Shown: positions 57,872 to 64,000 of the stretch, piece after piece
Layout: every line of letters begins with the position of its first letter
How positions within the stretch are numbered: the stretch's first letter is position 1
NCBI RefSeq assembly: GCF_048553275.1
Contig: NZ_JBLZMW010000010.1
Coordinates: 118,762-182,761, forward strand
Source of the DNA: Pacificoceanicola sp048553275
GTDB lineage: Bacteria > Pseudomonadota > Alphaproteobacteria > Rhodobacterales > Rhodobacteraceae
Length of the DNA stretch: 64,000 nt
Reading direction: 5' to 3'
Translations under genes and position numbers: made by a program
The notes under the pieces: model-generated
Databases searched by the model: none
Told to the model about the DNA's origin: nothing
What the model saw: the letters and a program-made list of their open reading frames with translations, nothing else

Positions 57872-58806
57872 GACGCAGCACTGTTTAGGATTTCGCGGCG
57901 CGCGTCCAGCAACCGTGCCAGCGCCTGCTCGCGCCAGGCCCGGCGCGCCGTCATGTCGGATTCGGGAAGGAGGGCGCGTCGCTCTGCCTCGACCCGGTCC
58001 ACCAGCTCCGCCGACCAGTCCGGCGCGTGTTCGCCGCGCGCCCGCCCGATCGCGGCATAGGCGGGGCCGAGGCGTTCGGCATGGCCGCGAATGCCACCCG
58101 CCGTGTTGAGATCGGCGGTTTCGAACGGTCCGGAGAGCGCCCATCGGGGCCCAAGCCCGTCGCGCACCAACCGATCCAGCGCCTCGACTCCGATCACATT
58201 CTCATCGACCAGACGATAGGCTTCCCGCAGCAAGGCGGATTGCAGCCTGTTGAAGACGAAAGCGGGCACTTCGTGATTCAGGCGCGAGGGATCAAAACCT
58301 CCCTTGCGGAAAAGAGCCTCTGCGCGGTCGAGGGTTTCGGGCGCTGTTCCCGGCGCCGGCACCAGTTCGATAATGCGCAGCAAGCTTGGAGGGTTGGCGG
58401 GGTGCGCGACGAGGCAGCGCCGCTGTTTCGCGCGATCCGGAACGATCTGTGACATTGCTATGGCGGAAGAGGCTGTCGCGAGCACCGCCTCTGGCAGGCT
58501 CCGGGCGAGCAGGGTTTCGAACAGCGCGGCCTTGGTGTCCAGACGTTCGGGGCCCGCTTCGAGGATCAAAGAGGCATCGATCCGGTGCGGCAGTTCACCG
58601 ATGATCTGTGGCCCGCCCGTCGGCGCGGCCAGCCCGGCCAGTTCCATGGCTTTGCCATGCCGGTCGATGAGGGCGGCGACGCCGGAGCGTGCAGAATCAG
58701 CCGGATCGCACAGCGTGACCTTGAGCCCCGCGGCAAGGAATGCGGCAGCAAATCCGCTGCCAATCGGCCCGGCGCCGAGGATCAGCACGTCGGTGACGTC
58801 ATTCAT
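57868..58806 (-). CDS. 3-hydroxyacyl-CoA dehydrogenase-family enzyme (lambda-crystallin/carnitine-dehydrogenase-like)
   Basis: 312 aa NAD-dependent dehydrogenase. Rossmann loop VLILGAGPIGSGFAAAFLAAG (residues 6-26), with CDPAD binding the adenosine ribose, and the His-Pro-Asn-Pro-Pro motif in HPANPPSLLRIIELVPAPGT as in lambda-crystallin, L-gulonate and L-carnitine dehydrogenases. Domain 2 has VFNRLQSALLREAYRLVDENVIGVEALDRLVRDGLG. It oxidises a secondary hydroxyl. Start at 58806 with TGGAG nine bases upstream. First gene of the operon to 55108, with the composite operator upstream. Confidence 0.87.
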   Translation of the reverse strand: MNDVTDVLILGAGPIGSGFAAAFLAAGLKVTLCDPADSARSGVAALIDRHGKAMELAGLAAPTGGPQIIGELPHRIDASLILEAGPERLDTKAALFETLLARSLPEAVLATASSAIAMSQIVPDRAKQRRCLVAHPANPPSLLRIIELVPAPGTAPETLDRAEALFRKGGFDPSRLNHEVPAFVFNRLQSALLREAYRLVDENVIGVEALDRLVRDGLGPRWALSGPFETADLNTAGGIRGHAERLGPAYAAIGRARGEHAPDWSAELVDRVEAERRALLPESDMTARRAWREQALARLLDARREILNSAAS

Positions 58807-58824
58807 ATTGCCACACTCCATTTT

Positions 58825-58848
58825 GTTCGATATGTGAACATTTGTGCG
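58825..58848 (+). promoter_or_regulatory. Composite IclR-type operator, second divergent promoter
   Basis: GTTCG-ATATGT-GAACATTTGTGCG follows the same composite as 54118-54141: GTTCG, six bases, GAACA, two bases, TGT, one base, CG. It lies between the dehydrogenase-oxidase operon (start 58806) and the SDR gene (start 58891). Confidence 0.7.
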
Positions 58849-58890
58849 AAAATGTAAATCCCGTCAAGGGTGCAATACGGAGATCACCGC

Positions 58891-59652
58891 ATGTTGGACG
58901 GAAAGACGATACTCGTGACCGGGGCCTCCAAGGGCATCGGGCAGGCGATTGCCCGGGAGTTGGCTGCGCAGGGCGCCCGGGTCGTGGCGCATTACGGGCG
59001 GGACCGCGCCGGTGCCGAAGCCACGATGGACGGGGTTCCAAAAGAGCGCGCGATCTTGCTTCAGGGCGACCTGCTTGTTCCGGGCGGGGCGGATGCGCTG
59101 TTCGAAGCTGCTCTGGCCCAAACCGGCGGGCTCGACGGGATCGTGAACAATGCTGCCATGATGCAGTTCGCAGGCGGAATCGACGATCCGCAGGAGTCGT
59201 GGGATCAGGTCTGGTCCGATACCTTCCAGGTCAATGTGTTTGCCGCCTCTGCCTTGCTCCGCGCCGCGGTGAAGCATTTCCGCACGCGCGGCGGCGGAGA
59301 GATCGTCGGCATCAGCAGTTGGGCCGCGCAAAAGGGCGTGACGAATCCGCAAACCATCGCCTATGCGGCCTCCAAGGCGGCGTTCAAGGCGGCGCTGCAG
59401 ACCGTTGCCACGGGATACGCCCGCGATGGTATTCAGACTTACATCATCGCGCCCGGCGTCGTCGATACACAGATGAGCCGTGATTTTGCCCAAAGCCAGG
59501 GCGGGCGTTCGGTCGTCGAGGATCGGCTGACCATGGGGGCATTCGTGCCGCCGTCGGATATTGCGGCGCTATCGGCGTTTTGCCTGTCGGGCCGGTGCCG
59601 CCATCTGTCCGGGGCAACCCTGGACGTGAACGGGGCAAGCTACATTCGCTAA
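58891..59652 (+). CDS. SDR-family oxidoreductase
   Basis: 253 aa short-chain dehydrogenase with VTGASKGIGQAIA (GxxxGxG, residues 8-20), VNNAAMM (NNAG-like) and the intact catalytic Ser...YAASK. The C-terminus has the usual LDVNGASYIR end. It starts at the ATG at 58891 behind CGGAGA; the longer reading from 58870 would start inside the promoter region. It is divergent from the 3-hydroxyacyl-CoA-dehydrogenase-family gene and likely shares its IclR-type operator, so it belongs to the same pathway. Confidence 0.92.
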   Translation: MLDGKTILVTGASKGIGQAIARELAAQGARVVAHYGRDRAGAEATMDGVPKERAILLQGDLLVPGGADALFEAALAQTGGLDGIVNNAAMMQFAGGIDDPQESWDQVWSDTFQVNVFAASALLRAAVKHFRTRGGGEIVGISSWAAQKGVTNPQTIAYAASKAAFKAALQTVATGYARDGIQTYIIAPGVVDTQMSRDFAQSQGGRSVVEDRLTMGAFVPPSDIAALSAFCLSGRCRHLSGATLDVNGASYIR

Positions 59653-59847
59653 GATGCGCGGCAGGTTTGGTCATTTCCGGCGCTCCGGGATTGGGCCGGA
59701 CGCTGCAATAAGGGCTTTGCGCGATCTGAACACAGACACTTCGTGTCACAATTCAATTTTTCCGGAGAACTTCGGACGAGACTTTTCAGATTGTTTACCG
59801 CTTCGACCTATCCACTCCGGCAAAGCACCGAAGTGGGATTCAGTAGA

Positions 59848-61641
59848 ATGTTGCGCACTCTTCCGATCAAGACGAAGTTGAGAGTTTCCGGCGTTGTATC
59901 AATTTTGGCTGTACTGCTTCTGTCGGCCACGGGCCTCTACGGCCTATGGAAGAGCGAGCTTGCGCTGGAAAGTCAGATCACCGCAACGCGGGCGATCCGG
60001 CATCAGATGATGGCCGACATGATGCACGAGGGTCTCATGGCAAACGTGGCTATGGCGGTCTTGACCGGGCCGGAAGGCACGGAACAGGAGCGCGATCTTC
60101 GTCGCGAAACCCTCGCCGAGTCTGTCGAAACCTTCCGCAGCAATGTCGCGGCGCTGCTCGATCTCGACCTCCCGGACGCGGTTCGCAAGCAGGTGAACCT
60201 AACCATTCCAAAGGTGGACAATTACCTGGCATCGGCGGAGCAGACCGCCGATATCGCTTTTGGGGATGCGGCCGCCGGACGGGCCGCATTGCCGGCCTTT
60301 CAGGCGCAATTCGACACGCTTGAGACCGATCTCGGCGCGCTGGGGGATATGATCCAGTCGCACGCCGTGCGCACCGCAGAGACTGCCAGAGAACAGGATT
60401 TGATGCTTATCTATGTCCTCTTGTTGCTTTCGATCCTGACCACGGCTGGGATCAGTTACAACGTCATCAAGCTGACACACTCGATTGTAAAGCCGATCGA
60501 ACGCCTGCGGGACGCGCTGCGGACGGTGGCCAAGGGCGATTTCGGCATCCGGATAGCAGACGATCTGAGGAAAGACGATATCGGTATGATTGCGCGCGAT
60601 GTGGACTCAATTTCGGAACGCGTCGTCGCCGCTCTGGATGAGCAAACCAAATCCCGTGAGGAAGGCGAAAAGGTGATCAATCAGCTTGGTACGGGTCTGC
60701 GGAAAATCTCGTCCGGTGATCTCAGCCACAAGATCGACCGGCCTTTCTCTGACCACTACGAAGCGCTGCGCGTGGATTTCAATGAAACCGTGGACCGTTT
60801 GAACACACTGCTGACCGAAATCGTTGCCAGCAGCGCATCCATCCAGTCCCGGGCGAATGAAATGCACGATTCCTCTTCGGAACTGTCCTCACGAACCGAG
60901 AGCCAGGCGGCGACGCTGGAGGAGGCCGCAGCGGCGCTTGAACAAATGACCACAAGCGTGAATGCTGCGGCGACCAATGCCAAGGAGGTCGAAGCCGTGG
61001 TGGTCAACGCTCGGCAGGACGTCTCGACAAGCGGGCAGATTGTCGAGGAAGCGATCAGCGCCATGCATCAGATCGAAACATCGTCCGACAAGATCTCTCA
61101 AATTATCGGGGTCATCGACGATATCGCCTTCCAGACGAACCTGCTTGCGCTCAACGCCGGGGTTGAGGCGGCGCGGGCCGGGGATGCCGGTCTCGGTTTC
61201 GCCGTTGTTGCGTCGGAGGTCCGTGCGCTCGCGCAGCGGTCGTCACAGTCGGCCAGCCAGATCAAGACACTGATCAGCGACAGTTCGCAACATGTTAAGA
61301 ATGGCGTGGACAGGGTCGACAGCGCCGGAAAGGCTCTATCTTCGGTGGTTGCGCGGGTATCACAGATATCGGATCTGGTCAGTGGCATCGCGCGGGGGTC
61401 GACGGAGCAGGCGCAGGGCCTCGAAGAGATCAACGTTGGCGTTTCACAGCTCGATCAGGTGACGCAACAAAACGCCGCGATGGTCGATCAGTCTCTTTCT
61501 TCCATCCAGGTGTTGAACGAAGAAACCGCCGGATTGAACAGGCTGGTCGGTCAGTTTGTCCTGATCGGGGGTAAGGTCTCGAAACCCGCGAGGCCGCGGC
61601 TCAATGCTGTCACGCCCAACAACGCGGCGCTTGTGGCCTGA
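59848..61641 (+). CDS. Methyl-accepting chemotaxis protein
   Basis: 597 aa chemoreceptor. Helix 1 is about residues 15-37 (VVSILAVLLLSATGLYGLW), the periplasmic sensor is a four-helix-type domain ~38-180, helix 2 ~185-206 (LMLIYVLLLLSILTTAGISYNVI), followed by HAMP. The signalling domain has the conserved hairpin IAFQTNLLALNAGVEAARAGDAGLGFAVVASEVRALAQRSS. The usual NAAIEA is NAGVEA. The start at 59848 (MLRTLPIKTKL) is preferred to a GTG at 59743, which would add 35 residues. Ligand unknown; its place next to the catabolic genes suggests the same nutrient. Confidence 0.9.
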   Translation: MLRTLPIKTKLRVSGVVSILAVLLLSATGLYGLWKSELALESQITATRAIRHQMMADMMHEGLMANVAMAVLTGPEGTEQERDLRRETLAESVETFRSNVAALLDLDLPDAVRKQVNLTIPKVDNYLASAEQTADIAFGDAAAGRAALPAFQAQFDTLETDLGALGDMIQSHAVRTAETAREQDLMLIYVLLLLSILTTAGISYNVIKLTHSIVKPIERLRDALRTVAKGDFGIRIADDLRKDDIGMIARDVDSISERVVAALDEQTKSREEGEKVINQLGTGLRKISSGDLSHKIDRPFSDHYEALRVDFNETVDRLNTLLTEIVASSASIQSRANEMHDSSSELSSRTESQAATLEEAAAALEQMTTSVNAAATNAKEVEAVVVNARQDVSTSGQIVEEAISAMHQIETSSDKISQIIGVIDDIAFQTNLLALNAGVEAARAGDAGLGFAVVASEVRALAQRSSQSASQIKTLISDSSQHVKNGVDRVDSAGKALSSVVARVSQISDLVSGIARGSTEQAQGLEEINVGVSQLDQVTQQNAAMVDQSLSSIQVLNEETAGLNRLVGQFVLIGGKVSKPARPRLNAVTPNNAALVA

Positions 61642-62346
61642 GGCAGCGGGGCCGGGTTGATCGCGTGAATGGGGGCGGGGCCTCTCGTGCCAAACCTCGG
61701 CCCGCCCGCGACCGTCAGGAGTTGATCACGCGCGGCAACCAGGAGGCGGCCCGCAGCCCCGAACGCAGGGTCCACACCTTAAAGTGTTCGGAGAAAGGTG
61801 CGTTAATATCCCGAGGAACGCTTCACGCGCGGGCACGTCTCACGCCTTTCCTTGATAATGAAGGCCTGTTTTCCTGCCGACAGCGCAATCCAGCCCATCT
61901 CAATTACGATCAGGATCATTGCCGAACCCGAGAGCCAGAGGCTCGGTCGTGATGCCAAATAGCCTGTCAGCCGCGACGACCATTTCTTGGTCGCAGTGAG
62001 AACGGCGGGCACGTATTTCGCGGCGCGAGGCCAGACTTGGTAAAATGTCGAGGACTTGCGCGAGAGTCATGCTCTCATATTGCCGCCGCGATGTACCTGT
62101 TCTCAGTTCTCTGTTTGCCATGATCAAAGCGAAACTGCACCAGATGACCTGTCGGCCGCGAAGCCGGACTACTTCAATACGCGCCGCTGCTGTTGATCAA
62201 GGTCTGGTGCACGGCGATTTCGATTGGCTCACTCTGGGGCCACATGACGCCAGCGGGGCCGCCGGTCTGACGTCGGTATTTTGAACTGGCACGGACGGCT
62301 TGGTTGCGTGATGGTGGTGAGAGGATTGGCGAGAGGAGCGCGAGAC
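61642..62346. other. Region without a confident gene
   Basis: About 700 bases between the chemoreceptor and the BKACE gene. Two overlapping minus-strand frames exist: 61803-62012 (69 codons, one hydrophobic stretch SGSAMILIVIEMGWIAL) and 61900-62127 (75 codons). They lack recognisable families. Their overlap in different frames and the lower GC suggest a decayed gene, but I cannot show this. Confidence 0.4.
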
Positions 62347-63279
62347 ATGGCTAGCCGCCGCAAGGTCATCATAACCTGTGCCGTGACAGGTGCGATCCAT
62401 ACACCCAGCATGTCGCCACATCTGCCCGTGACGCCGCAGCAGATTATTGACGATGGTCTGGCCGCTGCGGAGGCCGGGGCGGCCATCCTGCATTTGCATG
62501 CGCGGGTGCCACAGACCGGGCAGCCGACGCAGGACCCGGAGGCGTTCCGCGCCTTTCTGCCCCAACTCAAGCAGGGCACCAGGGCGGTGCTCAATCTGAC
62601 GACTGGCGGTTCACCGCATATGACGGTGGCGGAACGGATGCGGCCCGCAGCGGAACTGCAGCCAGAGGTTGCCTCGCTCAACATGGGGTCGATGAATTTC
62701 GGGTTGTATCCAATGCTGGATCGCTTTGCGGAGTTTCAGCACGATTGGGAACGGCAGCATCTCGAAAACAGCCGCGATCTGGTGTTCAAGAACACCTTTG
62801 CCGATATCGAGCACATTCTGAGGGTCGGCAATGAGAACGGCACCCGGTTCGAGTTTGAGTGCTACGACACCGCGCATCTTTACACGCTCAGGCATTTCGT
62901 CGACCGGGGCCTCGTGACGGCGCCGTTCCTTGTGCAGACGGTGTTCGGCCTGCTTGGCGGCATCGGCGCGCATCCCGAGGATGTGCAGCATATGAAGCGC
63001 ACCGCTGACCGGCTTTTTGGCGACGCCTATGTGTGGTCAGTTCTGGGCGCCGGCCGCAATCAGATGGCTGTGGCTGCGCAGGCGGCGGCGCAGGGTGCGA
63101 TGGTCCGCGTGGGCCTGGAGGATTCGCTTTGGATCGCGCCGGGCCAGTTGGCGCAAAGCAACGCGGATCAGGTGCTCAAGGTGCGCGAGATACTGGACGG
63201 GTTGAGCCTCGATGTGGCCACGCCGGACGAGGCGCGCGATATGCTTGGCCTGAAGGGCGCGGGGGCGGTGGCCTTTTGA
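62347..63279 (+). CDS. BKACE (DUF849) beta-keto acid cleavage enzyme
   Basis: 310 aa zinc-dependent TIM-barrel enzyme of the BKACE family (3-keto-5-aminohexanoate cleavage enzyme group), which splits beta-keto acids with acetyl-CoA. The motif ILHLHARVPQTGQPTQD provides the metal His residues, LNLTTGGSPHMT and ASLNMGSMNFG follow, and FEFECYDTAHLYTL carries the catalytic Glu. Start at 62347 with AGGAG. Known substrates of the family include 3-keto-5-aminohexanoate and dehydrocarnitine; the carnitine-dehydrogenase-like enzyme at 57868 would fit such a route, but the specificity is not readable. Confidence 0.9.
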   Translation: MASRRKVIITCAVTGAIHTPSMSPHLPVTPQQIIDDGLAAAEAGAAILHLHARVPQTGQPTQDPEAFRAFLPQLKQGTRAVLNLTTGGSPHMTVAERMRPAAELQPEVASLNMGSMNFGLYPMLDRFAEFQHDWERQHLENSRDLVFKNTFADIEHILRVGNENGTRFEFECYDTAHLYTLRHFVDRGLVTAPFLVQTVFGLLGGIGAHPEDVQHMKRTADRLFGDAYVWSVLGAGRNQMAVAAQAAAQGAMVRVGLEDSLWIAPGQLAQSNADQVLKVREILDGLSLDVATPDEARDMLGLKGAGAVAF

Positions 63280-63395
63280 GCCGCGACCGGGACCATTGAA
63301 AAACGCGGCGTCGATCGCCTCGACATATGCGACGCCCTCCTGACCGATAAGGCTGCGTCACACCAAAGCGCGAAGGCGTGACGGTCGGCAACGTG

Positions 63396-63491
63396 CCCGG
63401 CTGCGGCGGTCACGGAGCGATGCCTGACGACGGCATCGAATGCGAGCAGGAGGCGGGTTGAGGGGAGGAAGCGTCTGGGGCGCATGTTCAT
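63396..63491 (-). pseudogene. Remnant of a LysR-type regulator (N-terminus)
   Basis: From the ATG at 63491 the minus strand reads MNMRPRRFLPSTRLLLAFDAVVRH and then RSVTAAAG, the start of a LysR/GcvA-type regulator HTH. The frame then breaks: after AAGHVA a shift by one base continues as VTPSRFGVTQPYRSGG, which resembles the recognition helix, and the rest is lost by 63290, where the BKACE gene ends. A divergent LysR gene is common next to gcdH, so this is probably a decayed gcdH regulator. Confidence 0.65.
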
Positions 63492-63602
63492 TCCGTTTGG
63501 GAATGTTGTGATGCGGGAATATCGGTTTCTGCGGCGGCATTCAATTGGTATCGAGACGAAAACTGAATGAAACGCCGCGCCACGACACCTGAAGGAGCGC
63601 CA

Positions 63603-64000
63603 ATGTCGACGAACTCTCATAAAGGTATTCCGTTCAACTGGGCCGACCCTTTCCTGCTGGATGACCAACTGTCCGACGAAGAGCGGATGATCAGCTCTTC
63701 CGCCCGCGCCTTTGCGCAGGACAAGTTGCTGCCGCGCGTTCAGGAGGCCTATCTGGAGGAAAAGACCGATCCGGAGATTTTCCGCGAAATGGGTGCGAAT
63801 GGCCTGCTGGGCGTGACGGTCCCGGAGGAATACGGTGGCGTCGGCGCGTCCTATGTCTCGTACGGGCTTGTCGCGCGCGAGGTCGAGCGGGTCGACAGCG
63901 GCTATCGCTCGATGATGTCGGTGCAGTCGTCGCTGGTCATGTTCCCGATCTACGCCTACGGCTCGGAAGAGCAGAAACAGAAGTACCTGCCCAAGCTGGC
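63603..64000 (+). CDS. gcdH: Glutaryl-CoA dehydrogenase, partial (5' part)
   Basis: The first 132 codons of an acyl-CoA dehydrogenase start at 63603 with AAGGAG. The text FNWADPFLLDDQLSDEERMISSSARAFAQDKLLPRV, LLGVTVPEEYGGVGASYVSYGLVAREVERVDSGYRSMMSVQSSLVMFPIYAYGSEEQKQKYLP is the typical GcdH N-terminus. The enzyme oxidises and decarboxylates glutaryl-CoA to crotonyl-CoA in lysine and tryptophan breakdown. The gene runs off the window. Confidence 0.93.
   Translation, partial: MSTNSHKGIPFNWADPFLLDDQLSDEERMISSSARAFAQDKLLPRVQEAYLEEKTDPEIFREMGANGLLGVTVPEEYGGVGASYVSYGLVAREVERVDSGYRSMMSVQSSLVMFPIYAYGSEEQKQKYLPKL

Noticed and set aside
61803..62127. Small minus-strand genes between the chemoreceptor and BKACE genes
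   Set aside because: Two overlapping frames without recognisable family or ribosome site; reported only as a low-confidence region.

Overview
The window looks like part of an extrachromosomal replicon (plasmid or chromid) of a high-GC alphaproteobacterium, most likely Rhodobacteraceae (Roseobacter group). The main evidence is a complete repABC module (7.9-11.4 kb) with an antisense counter-transcript between repB and repC and three identical 18-20 bp palindromes after repC. Dense ABC uptake operons, an Mrp/Pha antiporter, and LacI, GntR and IclR regulators fit that group. I see no rRNA, tRNA, transposase or CRISPR array.

Layout. 1-0.6 kb: open-ended HNH endonuclease gene, visibly AT-richer than the rest. 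0.6-5.2 kb: sugar-type ABC importer, divergent from a double SnoaL-like protein (5.3-6.3 kb) across two identical LacI-type operators. 6.4-7.5 kb: exported metallo-beta-lactamase-fold hydrolase. 7.9-11.5 kb: repABC with ctRNA and parS-like sites. 11.5-17.6 kb: multisubunit Na+/H+ antiporter mnh/pha with fused A and B subunits. 17.7-23.1 kb: galactofuranose-type ABC importer (ytfQRT-yjfF) with a GntR regulator. 23.2-23.8 kb: UbiX-type flavin prenyltransferase.

The most unusual stretch is 24.0-41.5 kb, all on the plus strand. It starts with a response regulator, a DUF1772 membrane protein, a LolCDE/MacB-type ABC transporter, a LolA-like periplasmic carrier, an outer-membrane barrel, a second response regulator with its histidine kinase, and a transglutaminase-like protein. 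This resembles a regulated trans-envelope lipid or lipoprotein route. After a terminator comes a tight operon: an ectoine-synthase homologue without ectA or ectB, a ketosynthase-like protein whose active Cys is Glu, a complete ketosynthase, an acyl-CoA-dehydrogenase-type flavoenzyme, a stand-alone amino-acid adenylating enzyme, a carrier protein, divergent TrpD-like and TrpC-like enzymes, and a degenerate receiver-domain protein. I read this as a biosynthetic cluster that loads an amino acid on a carrier, oxidises it, condenses it and builds a ring. I do not recognise it as a described pathway.

41.6-59.7 kb looks like a catabolic regulon: an AcoX/NAD-kinase-like protein with a two-subunit glycine-decarboxylase-like pair, then SDRs, a DapA-family lyase, a class III aminotransferase, a Ugp-type ABC importer, an IclR regulator, an opine/imino-acid-oxidase-like FAD plus 2Fe-2S pair, a 3-hydroxyacyl-CoA-dehydrogenase-family enzyme and another SDR. 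A composite motif, GTTCG-N6-GAACA-NN-TGT, recurs at three of its promoters and suggests common IclR control, including the AcoX-GcvP operon. The window closes with a chemoreceptor, a BKACE (DUF849) enzyme, a decayed LysR gene and the start of a glutaryl-CoA dehydrogenase.
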